Source of the DNA: an uncultured Victivallis sp.
Lineage (GTDB): Bacteria > Verrucomicrobiota > Lentisphaeria > Victivallales > Victivallaceae
Direction of reading: 5' to 3'
Length of the DNA stretch: 47,653 nucleotides
Assembly (NCBI RefSeq): GCF_944391105.1
Contig: NZ_CALXSK010000029.1
Span: 1 to 47,653, forward strand
The translations under genes and the position numbers were made by a program. The notes under the pieces were generated by a model. It saw nothing but the letters and a program-made list of their open reading frames with translations, searched no databases and had not been told where the DNA came from. Each line of letters begins with the position of its first letter. Position 1 is the first letter of the stretch. This document shows, piece by piece, positions 7,773 to 17,741 of this stretch.

Positions 7773-8336
7773 TTATTCATGGATGGCGGGGGCTTCGGCG
7801 AGCAGCGAGGCGATGTCACCGCTGCCGCGTCCGCCGGCCGGAGGCCGGGGCGGGAGAGGCGGTACTTCGGGCACGCCCGGGGAGAGATTGATCCGGAAGA
7901 GCCGCGGTGCGCGTTCGCGCAGGTTCTTCATGAACGGATCGATCGACTCGGCCGATTCCGGGTCGATGTGATTCCGATTGCAGAGGTATTCGAGGTAATC
8001 CGCGTCAGAGAATCCCTGTTCCTGTGCGATCCGGTCGATCCGGCTGCGGAATCCGATCCGGGCGATCTCCTGTTTGGCGGCGTCCCGTTCGGCGCCGACG
8101 GTTTTGAGCGTTTCGCGCAGTTTCTCGAGTTCGGCGTCATATTTGCGCCGCAGCCGTTCGGGTTCGGAAAGAGCGGTTTGTTCGAGTTCCTCAAGGCGGG
8201 ATTCGAGTTCACGGTTGCGTTTCTCGAGTTCGGCGGAGTTTTCATTTCCGGGGCGGAATTCGGCGAGTTGAGCCCGTTCCCCGGGGTTCAGCGCCTCTCC
8301 CGCCGCGGCCTTCCGGATGATCTCCATCAGCTCCAT
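7773..8336 (-). CDS. coiled-coil scaffold-like protein of the capsid cassette
   Basis: 187 residues. An N-terminal helical region leads into a long charged coiled coil (about residues 35-95: ELEKRNRELESRLEELE, then AELEKLRETLK). A short globular segment follows (DADYLEYLCNRNHIDPESA), and the tail is Pro/Gly-rich. This matches the shape of phage scaffolding proteins, which are encoded directly upstream of the capsid gene, as here (25-base gap). No protease motif is seen. GGAG sits eight bases before ATG 8336; the in-frame TTG at 8342 is less likely. Confidence 0.6.
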   Translation of the reverse strand: MELMEIIRKAAAGEALNPGERAQLAEFRPGNENSAELEKRNRELESRLEELEQTALSEPERLRRKYDAELEKLRETLKTVGAERDAAKQEIARIGFRSRIDRIAQEQGFSDADYLEYLCNRNHIDPESAESIDPFMKNLRERAPRLFRINLSPGVPEVPPLPPRPPAGGRGSGDIASLLAEAPAIHE

Positions 8337-8342
8337 CGGCAA

Positions 8343-8653
8343 ATCTCCTTTTTTTTGTGGATACCGGTTTTTCAGGCGCTGCCGGATGCGACCCGTGATC
8401 CGGCTCCATCGAACGCCTGCACAACCTCGGGTAATTTGTCAACTTTCCGCCTCGCAACCTGCTGTTTCGCGCTTTTCTTCCTTTGATTTTTCCTTTGGGG
8501 ACAAGTCAGATTTTTTTGGAAAATAATTGTTTATTTTCGGAAAACTATTATTGTTTTTCTTTTTTTTTAATATTTTTTTCCGGTTTTCAGTTGACAACAG
8601 GAATAAATTCTGGTATAATTTATAGAGTTGAACAATGAAATGCGGGATGAAAA
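8343..8653. other. intergenic region between capsid cassette and LacI gene
   Basis: The left half is GC-rich with no convincing frame. The right half (about 8490-8590) is very A/T-rich and could act as an UP element for the consensus promoter at 8591-8619. No clear promoter for the minus-strand cassette was found: a TTGACA on that strand at about 8440 lacks a good -10 partner. Confidence 0.5.
8591..8619 (+). promoter_or_regulatory. consensus sigma70 promoter for the LacI-family gene
   Basis: TTGACA (8591-8596), 17 bases, TATAAT (8614-8619): both boxes match the consensus perfectly, with an A/T-rich stretch upstream. The start codon is 35 bases further on. Confidence 0.85.
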
Positions 8654-9718
8654 ATGCCGAGAAAAAGCAAATCGGTCAACATTCAACTGGTGGCGGAGGA
8701 GGCGGGTGTTTCGCTCGCTTCCGTTTCACGGGTGCTGAACAATCACCCCGACGTAAGTGAAGCCCTGCGACGCCAGGTGCTGGCCGTGATGGAGAAGAAC
8801 AATTTTACGCCGGACAAATCCGTGGAACGGCTGCTGCGGATCAGTGTGGTCGTGGGCGTGGGAGACATCACCGATTATGTGGCAACCATCCTGACCGGAA
8901 TGGGTCTGGCGGCGAATACGGAGGGAATCGAGCTCTCCATTCAGCGGTGCAGCGGGCGACTGCCGCTGCTGCGGGCCTGCCGTCTCTGGCGCAGCAACGG
9001 AGTGGCGCTCATCAGCGGAACGGAGTGGCTCAGTGAAATTCCCGAAGTTGCGGATTCCGGAATTCCCTGCATGTTGATTGAAACTCCGCTCGAGCGGGAG
9101 AACGTCGGTTACCTCTGTCACGACTCCCGGCGGGCGATGCAGCAGATGCTCAACTATGTGCACTCTCTGGGGCATCGCCGGATCGCCTACCTCGAAGCGG
9201 ATCCGCCCAACCGCAGTTATCAGAATCGCCTGGACGCTTACCGGGAGTTGATGGAGTCGATCGGGGAGTCTCCCGACGCATTCCGGATTCCGCCGTATCC
9301 GGTCGGCCACATCGATGGAATCGGGCGGGACAAGGAGGCCGGGTATCAGCAGACGATGCAGCTGCTTTCCAGTTATCCCGGCGTGACGGCCATCGTCTGT
9401 GCGAACGACGAGATCGCGTTCGGCTGCTACAAGGCATGTGCCGAAAAAGGGGTGCGCATTCCGGAAGATGTCTCCGTAGTCGGGTGCGACGACCAGTCGT
9501 TCGCCCGATTCCTGTCGCCGGGACTGACGACGATCCGGCTGCCGCTCACCTACATGGGGCGGCGTGCGATTCAGTGCCTCGGGGATTTTCTGCGCGGAAA
9601 CCAAACTGCTCTCCCGAAAGAACATCTGCTTCGGGAACTGGTCATCCGGAATTCCGCGGCTCCCCCCTGCCAAACGAAAATAAACGGAGCAAACTGCTCC
9701 AGGATGAAACGAAAATAA
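8654..9718 (+). CDS. LacI-family transcriptional regulator
   Basis: 354 residues. The N-terminal helix-turn-helix (about 8-30, [21 protein letters not shown]) and hinge are followed by a periplasmic-binding-protein-like sensor domain with the family marks [25 protein letters not shown] and [12 protein letters not shown]. It should bind DNA as a dimer and respond to a sugar or sugar derivative. It is followed by a pseudopilin and a secreted hydrolase, its likely targets. The region after the hinge is short and lacks the usual NPSARSL stretch, and the sensor begins directly at RISVVVGVG. The C-terminal 20 residues are Lys/Asn-rich and probably disordered. No operator was recognised near its promoter. 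Confidence 0.9.
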   Translation: MPRKSKSVNIQLVAEEAGVSLASVSRVLNNHPDVSEALRRQVLAVMEKNNFTPDKSVERLLRISVVVGVGDITDYVATILTGMGLAANTEGIELSIQRCSGRLPLLRACRLWRSNGVALISGTEWLSEIPEVADSGIPCMLIETPLERENVGYLCHDSRRAMQQMLNYVHSLGHRRIAYLEADPPNRSYQNRLDAYRELMESIGESPDAFRIPPYPVGHIDGIGRDKEAGYQQTMQLLSSYPGVTAIVCANDEIAFGCYKACAEKGVRIPEDVSVVGCDDQSFARFLSPGLTTIRLPLTYMGRRAIQCLGDFLRGNQTALPKEHLLRELVIRNSAAPPCQTKINGANCSRMKRK

Positions 9719-9771
9719 TGGAATACCGGCATCAGGAACGGTTGCAACTTGAAACAGTGGAGGGAAGAATT

Positions 9772-10566
<795 letters not shown>

Positions 10567-10633
10567 AGGCGCATTTCCATTTTCTAATGGATTCCCATAG
10601 AAGTGTTTTTACTAACCAAGAAAGGAGTTTTTC

Positions 10634-12799
10634 ATGAGGAAACCGTTTCTGCTGTTTTCCGCAATGCTGCTGGCGGCGGGTCTGGCCGCGGCTGACAGGC
10701 AGCTTTTCAGCATCGCCCGGGGCGGCGCCGTTTTCGCCCCGTTCAACAAGACCGACAAGGTGAAAGTGACCGGCGACCGGCTCGCGCTTGAACTGCCGCC
10801 GAAAGGCGGTCGCTGGCAGGGGACGATCGTCACTCCGAAGAAAGGCGAAAAGTATTTCGACCTTTCCAAAGGCGCGGTTCTGGCTGTGGATGTCAGGAAT
10901 AACAACAAATATCCGATGCACCTCCAAATGGAGATCGTCAACCTGAAAGAGGGGAAGGACTCGAACGCCTTCGCCCATATCGCCTATTCTTCGATCGCGC
11001 TGCTCCCCGGAGAAAAAGCGCCGCTGCGCGTCCGCTACGGCCGCGCCGTCAAAGAGAGTTCGGAGTGGGCTCCGGAGGGAATGCAGCGTCTCCCCGACGG
11101 TTTCGTCAAGGGCGATCACAAAATCGTGCCGGATCAGGTCGCCCAGCTCCGCATCTGGACGAGCAATCCCGACGCCGACAGGCCGATGCGCTTTGAACTC
11201 TCCAACTTCCGCGTGGAAGAACCGGTGAAACCGCTTCCCGAAGCATTGAAGAGCAAGGAGGCCTTCTATCCCTTCATCGACCGGTTCGGCCAGTACAAAC
11301 ATGCCGACTGGCCCGGCAAGGTGACCGATGTCGCCCAGCTCGGAGAGCGCAAGCTGGCGGAAGACCGCGAACTGGCCGCCCATCCCGCCATTCCCGGCCG
11401 GAACCGGTTCGGCGGCTGGTCGGACGGGCCGACTTTCGAGGAGAAGAAAGGCGGCTGGGGCACGGTCAAGTACAAGGGGAAATGGTTTCTGACCGACCCG
11501 GAGGGCAAACTCTTCTGGTCGCTCGGAATGAATACAACTCACGATAAAGCCGACAGTGTTACCGCGATCACATTTCGGGAAAATTACTTTGAGGAACTGC
11601 CGGAAAACAATGCGGAAAATGCGGATTTCTACACAAAACAAAGTTTTCCCCGCTTCGGCTTCTATAAAGGCAAGGGCGGTAACCAGGACACCAATATTCT
11701 GCAGTTCCACTTCTACTGTTACAATATGTTCCGCAAATACGGCAAGGAATATCACAAGGAATTCGTAACTCGTTCCCAGCGCCGTTTTTCCAGTTGGGGG
11801 TTCAATACCAATGGCAACTGGGTGCATCCGGATATTCTGAAGGCAGAGTTCCATCATCCCTACATCACCGCTGTGGAGTTCGCTAAATTTTACGATGTAA
11901 TCGAAGGTTGCAGGCAAATCGGCTGGCAGAAGTTTCCGGATGTTTTCAATCCCGAGTTCGCCGCCGGAATCAAAGAGGCGTTGCAAACCAGACAGAAATA
12001 CACCGTCGATGACCCCTTCTGTATCGGATACTTTGTCGACAACGAACTCTCATGGGGAAAAACTAATACTTTTCTCGCGGAAGGCGCGCTGCGTTCTCCT
12101 GCCTCCCAGCACGCAAAGGCCGCGTTGACGGAGTTCTGCCAAAATAAATATGCCGATATCGCCGGACTCAACAAAGTCTGGGGAACCGCTTATAAGAACT
12201 GGGAGGATTTCCGCGCCTCCACCGCCATGCCCGCCGAACCCGAAAAGGCGCGGGCGGATCTGGAGGAGTTCAACGACGTTATCGTCAACCGCTACTTCCG
12301 GACCTGCAAGGAGGTCATCAACCGCGAAGCCCCCGGCAAGCTCTACTTCGGCTGCCGCTTCAATGACCGCAATGAAAAAGTGATCGCCACTTCCGCGAAG
12401 TATCTCGACGGATGCTCGTTCAATCTCTACCACCCGGAGATCAGCGCCTGGCGTCTGCCGGCCGGAGTCGATATGCCGGTGATCGTCGGCGAATGGCACT
12501 ACGGCACCGCCACCAACGGCCCGGCGCATCCGGGATTGCAGCCTGCCGCGAACCAGGCGGAGCGCGCCCGCGGCTTTGACCGCTATGTCCGCAGCGCCCT
12601 GTGGAATCCGCAGATCGCCGGGGTGCATTACTTCAAGTACACCGACCAGATGGCGACCGGGCGGCCGGCGGACGATGAGAACATCCAGTGCGGTTTTGTC
12701 GACGTGACCGACACACCATACCGCGAAATGGTCGATGCGGCCCGCAAGGTCAGCTCCGAAATGTACCAGTACCGCCTCTCGGAGGGGCCGGGAAAATAA
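10634..12799 (+). CDS. secreted GH50-like (beta-agarase-like) glycoside hydrolase
   Basis: 721 residues with a clear signal peptide (cut near LAAA-D). A beta-rich N-terminal domain (about 25-220) resembles a carbohydrate-binding jelly roll and leads into a TIM-barrel catalytic domain. That domain opens NRFGGWSDGP and has the GKWFLTDPEGKLFWSLG strand typical of the GH50/agarase group. Probable acid/base is Glu471 in DNELSWG and probable nucleophile is Glu620 in VGEWHYG, the clan GH-A arrangement. The substrate is unproven: agarose, another galactan or a plant polymer are possible. AAGGAG precedes the ATG. It follows the pseudopilin by 67 bases with no terminator, so it may share its transcript. 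Confidence 0.75.
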   Translation: MRKPFLLFSAMLLAAGLAAADRQLFSIARGGAVFAPFNKTDKVKVTGDRLALELPPKGGRWQGTIVTPKKGEKYFDLSKGAVLAVDVRNNNKYPMHLQMEIVNLKEGKDSNAFAHIAYSSIALLPGEKAPLRVRYGRAVKESSEWAPEGMQRLPDGFVKGDHKIVPDQVAQLRIWTSNPDADRPMRFELSNFRVEEPVKPLPEALKSKEAFYPFIDRFGQYKHADWPGKVTDVAQLGERKLAEDRELAAHPAIPGRNRFGGWSDGPTFEEKKGGWGTVKYKGKWFLTDPEGKLFWSLGMNTTHDKADSVTAITFRENYFEELPENNAENADFYTKQSFPRFGFYKGKGGNQDTNILQFHFYCYNMFRKYGKEYHKEFVTRSQRRFSSWGFNTNGNWVHPDILKAEFHHPYITAVEFAKFYDVIEGCRQIGWQKFPDVFNPEFAAGIKEALQTRQKYTVDDPFCIGYFVDNELSWGKTNTFLAEGALRSPASQHAKAALTEFCQNKYADIAGLNKVWGTAYKNWEDFRASTAMPAEPEKARADLEEFNDVIVNRYFRTCKEVINREAPGKLYFGCRFNDRNEKVIATSAKYLDGCSFNLYHPEISAWRLPAGVDMPVIVGEWHYGTATNGPAHPGLQPAANQAERARGFDRYVRSALWNPQIAGVHYFKYTDQMATGRPADDENIQCGFVDVTDTPYREMVDAARKVSSEMYQYRLSEGPGK

Positions 12800-12823
12800 C
12801 AGGGGACAACACCGAAATGACCA

Positions 12824-12854
12824 GATGACTCTCTTCCGGGAGTCATCTTTTTTT
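12824..12854 (+). terminator. Rho-independent terminator after the GH50-like gene
   Basis: GATGACTC (12824-12831) pairs with GAGTCATC (12840-12847), followed by seven T's. The T-tract reaches into the stop codon of the convergent minus-strand gene. Confidence 0.85.
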
Positions 12855-13593
12855 ATAGCGAAAGATCCGCCACGAGCGGCAGATGATCCGAGTAGAGCAC
12901 CGGAACAACTTCAAAGCGGTCGACCCTGATCTGCGGAGAAACCAGAATGTAATCGAGCTGTTTCAGCGGTTTCCAGGCGGGGTAGGTCGCCGCGCCGGTC
13001 GAGTTTGCGTTTCGGAGTCCGAGTTCGGATTTGAGCTTTTCAAGTTCCGCTTCCCCTCCGAAGGTGTTGAAGTCTCCCGCTAGCACGATCGGGCGCTCCT
13101 TCGGCAGGAATTCATGCAGAAACGAGATCTGGCGCGCACGCGTATGACTCCTCAGCCCGAGATGCACGAGAAAGATCGTGATACCGTCGCATTCGCGTTC
13201 AAGGATCAGCTTTTTCGTGCCGCACGGAAAGTAGTGCTTTTTGACTTCCGCGCCGGTTCGCCCCAGCAGCGCATTGGTCTGACTGCGCAGATACGGAATG
13301 CGGCTGAGAATCGAATCCGGACCATATTTCGACCCGGCGTCCGCAAGCCCGTCGGTCACTTCCGAGAGCATCCTCGCCACGAACTCTGGATGGCTCATTC
13401 CGGCGGTGCGCCAGCTTCCGGAATCCGCTTCAACCAGCCCGACCACGTCCGGATTCAGATCGTTCACAAGTCCGGTGATTCCCCGGAAGGGAGCACGGCT
13501 CGTGCGCAGATAACGGTGGACGGTCAGCAGCCGCTTCGCCTCGCCGCCGGGACAGCCGGTGCCGTAGGCGATGTTGTAGACAAGCAGCCGCAT
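12853..13593 (-). CDS. endonuclease/exonuclease/phosphatase (EEP) family protein
   Basis: 246 residues. The EEP fold motifs appear in order: YNI near the start, a metal-binding Glu55 (LVEADSGS), catalytic His144 (VHLGLRS), Asp174/Asn176 (GDFN), Asp214 (QLDYI) and Asp236-His237 (SDHLPL). These enzymes hydrolyse phosphodiester or phosphate bonds in nucleic acids, lipids or sugars; the substrate cannot be told from sequence. There is no signal peptide, so it acts in the cytoplasm. The start is seven bases after the end of the methyltransferase/reductase gene, so both are probably one transcript. Confidence 0.85.
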   Translation of the reverse strand: MRLLVYNIAYGTGCPGGEAKRLLTVHRYLRTSRAPFRGITGLVNDLNPDVVGLVEADSGSWRTAGMSHPEFVARMLSEVTDGLADAGSKYGPDSILSRIPYLRSQTNALLGRTGAEVKKHYFPCGTKKLILERECDGITIFLVHLGLRSHTRARQISFLHEFLPKERPIVLAGDFNTFGGEAELEKLKSELGLRNANSTGAATYPAWKPLKQLDYILVSPQIRVDRFEVVPVLYSDHLPLVADLSL

Positions 13594-13600
13594 GGCGGAA

Positions 13601-15436
13601 TCACTTCTCCAGAACCCGCAGCGCGAAGTTCACGTTGCCGAACGGCGCGCTGACCTGAATGCCCTGAACCCGGTCGCGGATCGCCTCGATGCTTTCGCGG
13701 GCGATCTCGATTCCGGTGTCCCGCTGTTCGTCCCGGCTCTTGGCCGCGGCCATCCGCTGCATGATCGAATCCGGAACGATCACGCCCGGAACCTCGGTCT
13801 TCATGAATTCGGCATTGCGGTAGCTCGTGAGCGGCCAGATTCCGGCGATGAGCGGGGTCTTCAGGTGTTCGATGCGGTCGAGGAACGCGAAGAGCGCCTC
13901 GGGGGCGAAGACCGGCTGGGTGATGATGAAGTCCGCTCCCGCCTCGACTTTCGCGCAGAGGCGGCGATACTCCCGTTCGAGGTCGATCGCGCTCGGATCC
14001 GCGCCGACGCCGATGAGGGCGCGGGTCGGCGCGTTCAGCGGCTTGCCGCCGAGGTCGACGCCGCGATTCATGCGGGCCTGGATCTTCACGAGTCCGATGG
14101 AGTCGACGTCGAACACGCCGGAGCTGAACGGATAATCCCCGAGTTTCGGCGGGTCTCCCGTGATGAAGAGGATGTTGTGAATCCCCATCCCCGCGCATCC
14201 GAGCAGGTCGGCCTGAAGCCCGATCACGCTCTTGTCGCGGCAGCAGCAGTGCAGCACCGTTTCGATGCCGATCTGCTGCTGAATCGCGATCGCGGCGGCC
14301 ATGGGCGAGATGCGCGCGGAGGCGCGCGGCCCGTCCGGCAGATTCACTGCGTCGACCCCCGCCTCAAAACATTTGCGCGCCCCCTCGACCGTTGCCGTGA
14401 GATCGAATCCGCGCGGCGGCGTGATCTCGACCGAGGTGACGAACTCTCCGGCTGCGAGTTTTGCTCCGAGTCGCGACCGTTCGGCGACGGGGACGGGTTC
14501 CGGGAGGTTTTCACCGACGGCCTCGATCTTCGGCAGCTCCTGCTTCTCCGCCCGCATGAGCGGCTTGATCGTGCGCGCGAGTTCGCGGATGTGATCGGGC
14601 GTGATGCCGCAGCAGCCGCCGATGGCGGCCGCGCCGAGGTTGGCGTACCGTTTCGCGTAAGTGCTGAAATATTCGGCGCTGGTCATATAGATCATGCGCC
14701 CGTCGACTCCGCGCGGCTGACCCGCGTTCGGCTGGACGACGATCGGCAGTTTCGTTTTCTTGACGAGCACTTCGAGTTCGGCGAGCGTCGTCTCCGGCCC
14801 GCCGCCGCAGTTGAGGCCGATCGCGGTCGGACGCGGACCCGGGAAGGTCGCGACGAGTTTTTCGAATTCGCTGATCCCTTCGCCGCAGTGGTTCTCGGCA
14901 TGGCGGTCAACCGCGAAACTCAGCACATAGACCAGATCCGGAAACCGTTTGACCGCTTCGAGTGCGGCGGCCAGATCGATCGCGGTCCTCAGCGATTCAA
15001 AGATGATGAAGTCCGTCGCGGGGGCGAGGGTTTCGAGCTGTTCGGCGATGAGCGACGCGCGGCTGCGCGTGTCGGCAGGGGATTCCGGTTCCCCAATCGG
15101 TCCGACCGATCCGGCGACGAGCACCTCTCCCGTGCGGCCGGCCTCTTCGATCGCACGGCGCGCGAGTTCGGCGGACGCGAGGTTGATCGCGGCGGTCTGA
15201 TCGGCCAGGCCGAATTTCCCGAGCCGGCGCGCGTTCGCATTGAAGGTATTTGTGGTCAGAACTTCGGCGCCGGCTTCGAGGTAGCGGCGGTGGATGTCGA
15301 GGATCACGTCCGGATTCGTAACCGAAAGCTGTTCAAACGAGGCGTTTACGAAAAAGTTCCGGCGGTAGATCTCGGTCCCGATCGCTCCATCGAAGATCAC
15401 CAGCGACTCCGAGAGTTTGCGTTGCAGACAATTCAT
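13601..15436 (-). CDS. yitJ: bifunctional homocysteine S-methyltransferase/methylenetetrahydrofolate reductase
   Basis: 611 residues, two fused enzymes. Residues 1-290 are a homocysteine S-methyltransferase barrel starting FDGAIGTEIY, with the zinc ligands Cys210 (GLNCGG) and Cys275-Cys276 (GGCCG). Residues 325-611 are a MetF-like flavin reductase with Glu337 in VEITPPRG, VLHCCCRD and the ITGDPPK loop. The fusion matches the YitJ type, used in methionine synthesis and one-carbon metabolism. The methyl donor of the first half is not given by sequence. It leads the small minus-strand operon with the EEP protein. No SAM riboswitch fits in the 190 bases shared with the divergent IclR gene. Confidence 0.9.
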   Translation of the reverse strand: MNCLQRKLSESLVIFDGAIGTEIYRRNFFVNASFEQLSVTNPDVILDIHRRYLEAGAEVLTTNTFNANARRLGKFGLADQTAAINLASAELARRAIEEAGRTGEVLVAGSVGPIGEPESPADTRSRASLIAEQLETLAPATDFIIFESLRTAIDLAAALEAVKRFPDLVYVLSFAVDRHAENHCGEGISEFEKLVATFPGPRPTAIGLNCGGGPETTLAELEVLVKKTKLPIVVQPNAGQPRGVDGRMIYMTSAEYFSTYAKRYANLGAAAIGGCCGITPDHIRELARTIKPLMRAEKQELPKIEAVGENLPEPVPVAERSRLGAKLAAGEFVTSVEITPPRGFDLTATVEGARKCFEAGVDAVNLPDGPRASARISPMAAAIAIQQQIGIETVLHCCCRDKSVIGLQADLLGCAGMGIHNILFITGDPPKLGDYPFSSGVFDVDSIGLVKIQARMNRGVDLGGKPLNAPTRALIGVGADPSAIDLEREYRRLCAKVEAGADFIITQPVFAPEALFAFLDRIEHLKTPLIAGIWPLTSYRNAEFMKTEVPGVIVPDSIMQRMAAAKSRDEQRDTGIEIARESIEAIRDRVQGIQVSAPFGNVNFALRVLEK

Positions 15437-15453
15437 AAGGCTTTCACCGTGGC

Positions 15454-15482
15454 GTTGTATTTCCGATTCCCAATCAATTCAA
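15454..15482 (-). promoter_or_regulatory. possible promoter for the methyltransferase/reductase gene
   Basis: On the minus strand TTGAAT (15482-15477) and TACAAC (15459-15454) are 17 bases apart. The start codon would be only about 11 bases from the transcript start, so the leader is very short. Confidence 0.4.
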
Positions 15483-15548
15483 GTCTTTAACATACTCCGG
15501 TTTCCGCGATTATTCAATGAAAATCTCCCGGTTTTTTCGGGAAATGGC

Positions 15549-15577
15549 TTGACTTTGCCGTGGAAATCAGGTATAAT
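15549..15577 (+). promoter_or_regulatory. sigma70 promoter for the IclR gene and operon
   Basis: TTGACT (15549-15554), 17 bases, TATAAT (15572-15577). The regulator's start codon is 50 bases on. It probably drives the whole run of genes to 22729. Confidence 0.8.
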
Positions 15578-15627
15578 ATATTCAAATTGGAAAATTAGTT
15601 GTTCATATTTGAACAAAAGAGGAGAGA

Positions 15628-16380
15628 ATGGCGGGAGAAAATACGATTCCGGCGGTGGAGAAGGCTGTGGCGATCCTGAATCGTCTCGGAGAGAGCGCCG
15701 ATGGGATGACGCAGGCGGAACTTGCGTCGTCCCTGGAGATTGCGCCGAGCAGCTGCTACCGGATATTGCAGACGCTGCTGGAGGCGGGGTGGATCCGCAA
15801 GACGGAGGGGACGCGCTACGATCTCTCGTTCGGTCTGCTCGGGACGGTGCGGAAACTGACCGATGGTGCGGCGCGTTTCCGCGCGATGCTGCCGGTGCTC
15901 GAAGAGCTTGCGCAGGCGACGGGGTTGTGCTGCAAACTCTCCGTGCGACAGGGGGAGTTTCAGATTCCGCTGCTGCGGGCGGAGTCGCCGCGGCCGATGG
16001 CGGTTTCCGGGCGGATCGGGGTGCGTTTCCCGGCGGCGGAGGGATCGGTCGGGGCGGCGCTGCTTTCGACGACTCCGGCGGCGGAGCGTGAAAAGCTCGC
16101 GCGCATCTGTGCCCGAGAGAGCGGTGTTGCGGAGTCTCCGGAGCTGCTGCGCGACGGCGTCGAGGCGATCCGGCGGGACGGCTACTGCTTCAACCGCGGC
16201 CGGAACCGCTGGCGGGTCGACGCGATGTCCGCGCCGATCCGGGATGAACAGGGCAGGGCGGTTGCAGCGCTTACTTTGCTCGGGTACGATGAGGATTTTT
16301 CGGAAGAACGGCTTCCGTCGGTTGCGCGGGAGCTTTTGAATAAGGCGGAACAATGCGGGCGGATCTACGCACGCGCATAA
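15628..16380 (+). CDS. IclR-family transcriptional regulator
   Basis: 250 residues. The winged helix-turn-helix (about 8-70) has the family pattern AVEKAVAILNRL, MTQAELASSLEI and SSCYRILQTLLEAGWI. It is followed by the effector domain with GSVGAALLS, a DGYCFNRGRNRWRVDAMSAPI stretch and VAALTLLG. IclR proteins sense small acids and sugar acids, which fits the dehydratases just downstream. GAGGAG lies five bases before the ATG. It is the first gene of the operon, 21 bases before the next gene, so it likely controls its own expression too. Confidence 0.92.
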   Translation: MAGENTIPAVEKAVAILNRLGESADGMTQAELASSLEIAPSSCYRILQTLLEAGWIRKTEGTRYDLSFGLLGTVRKLTDGAARFRAMLPVLEELAQATGLCCKLSVRQGEFQIPLLRAESPRPMAVSGRIGVRFPAAEGSVGAALLSTTPAAEREKLARICARESGVAESPELLRDGVEAIRRDGYCFNRGRNRWRVDAMSAPIRDEQGRAVAALTLLGYDEDFSEERLPSVARELLNKAEQCGRIYARA

Positions 16381-16401
16381 AAAGAAGGAAACACTCCGGC
16401 A

Positions 16402-17721
16402 ATGGGAAAGATTGATCCATCGACACTGAAGATCACCGATATGCGATTCGCCGACATCGACGGCGCGCCGAAGCGGTGCACGCTTCTGAAACTCTACACG
16501 AATCAGGGGCTGATCGGCTACGGGGAGGTCCGTGACGCCTCAAGCCGCACCTACGCGGCGATGCTCAAGAGCCGGATTCTCGGGGAAAATCCGTGCAACA
16601 TCGACCGGATCTTCCGGCGGATCAAACAGTTCGGCGGCCACTCCCGGCAGGCGGGCGGCGTATGCGGCATTGAAGTTGCGCTGTGGGATCTCGCGGGCAA
16701 GGCCTGGGGCGTGCCGGTCTGGCAGCTGCTCGGGGGAAAGTTCCGCGACCGGGTCCGGATCTACTGCGACACCGATTCCGAGGGCGGCGGCCGTGACATG
16801 GGCAAGGCGCTCCGGGAGCGCATGGCCCAGGGGTACACGTTCCTCAAGATGGATCTCGGGATCGAGCTGCTCATGGGAAGGGAAGGGTGCCTTTCCGCGC
16901 CGCTCGGATTTCTCGAAAAGATGCGGGAATACAAGAAGACGGTCTTTTCGACGCCGCACGGTTCGATCGATCCGCGCGCGATGCGCGGCGAGGCCTATGA
17001 GCTCTTCAACACCGCGCACGGCTTCACCGGAATCCATTTGACGGAGAAGGGTCTGGATTTTCTCGACGAATACATGGGGGAGGTCCGCGCCGAAATCGGG
17101 TATGAGATTTCGCTGGCGATCGACCACCTCGGGCACATCCCGGTGGAGGATTGCATCCGGCTTGCGAAACGGCTTGAAAAATACAATCTCGCGTGGATGG
17201 AGGACCCGGTTCCGTGGCAGCTCACCGGCCAGTATCAGCGGATGGCGGCCGCGACGACGGTCCCGCTCGGCACGGGTGAGGACATCTATCTCAAGGAGAA
17301 TTTCCGGCCGCTGCTGGAGTCGGGCGCGCTCGCGATGATTCATCCCGACGTGCTGACCGCGGGCGGTATTCTCGAAACGCACAAGATCGGCGACCTCGCC
17401 GAGGAGTACGGCGTGCAGATGTCGATCCACATGGCCGAGAGCCCGATCGCGTGTCTTGCTGCGGTGCACGTCGCGGCCGCGACGCGGAATTTCATGGCGC
17501 TCGAGGTGCACTCGGTCGACGTCCCGTGGTGGGGGGATCTGATCGTGCCGCGCCTTGAGATCAAAGCCGGCGAGATCGCCGTCCCGGATGCGCCGGGGCT
17601 CGGCATCGAGGCGTTGAATGAGGAACTTATCGCGGAGAAGCTCCACGCCGACTTCCCGGTCGCATGGGCCTCCACGGAAGAGTGGGACAAAGAGTGGGCC
17701 AACGATCGGCAGTGGAGCTGA
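16402..17721 (+). CDS. enolase-superfamily (mandelate racemase/muconate lactonizing) sugar-acid dehydratase
   Basis: 439 residues. The N-terminal capping domain is followed by a barrel with three acidic metal ligands in order: Asp241 (AIDHLGH), Glu267 (MEDP) and Glu293 (GTGED). His343 (SIHMAES) is in the place of the usual catalytic base. This pattern belongs to the mandelate racemase-type acid-sugar dehydratases. The exact substrate (for example a galactonate, glucarate or uronate derivative) cannot be read from sequence. Lys851-type bases are not apparent; a K-x-D stretch (LKMDLG) on the second barrel strand could serve. It is followed closely by hydrolases and UxuA, so a sugar-acid substrate is likely. 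Confidence 0.85.
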   Translation: MGKIDPSTLKITDMRFADIDGAPKRCTLLKLYTNQGLIGYGEVRDASSRTYAAMLKSRILGENPCNIDRIFRRIKQFGGHSRQAGGVCGIEVALWDLAGKAWGVPVWQLLGGKFRDRVRIYCDTDSEGGGRDMGKALRERMAQGYTFLKMDLGIELLMGREGCLSAPLGFLEKMREYKKTVFSTPHGSIDPRAMRGEAYELFNTAHGFTGIHLTEKGLDFLDEYMGEVRAEIGYEISLAIDHLGHIPVEDCIRLAKRLEKYNLAWMEDPVPWQLTGQYQRMAAATTVPLGTGEDIYLKENFRPLLESGALAMIHPDVLTAGGILETHKIGDLAEEYGVQMSIHMAESPIACLAAVHVAAATRNFMALEVHSVDVPWWGDLIVPRLEIKAGEIAVPDAPGLGIEALNEELIAEKLHADFPVAWASTEEWDKEWANDRQWS

Positions 17722-17741
17722 AAAAAGGGAGTTGAATTGAA

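Noticed and set aside
13592..15490. A plus-strand open frame of over 600 codons.
   Set aside because: It is antisense to the homocysteine methyltransferase/reductase fusion and has no domain.
15437..15627. A SAM riboswitch before the methionine-pathway gene.
   Set aside because: The region is short, shared with a divergent promoter, and lacks the stem pattern of any SAM riboswitch I know.
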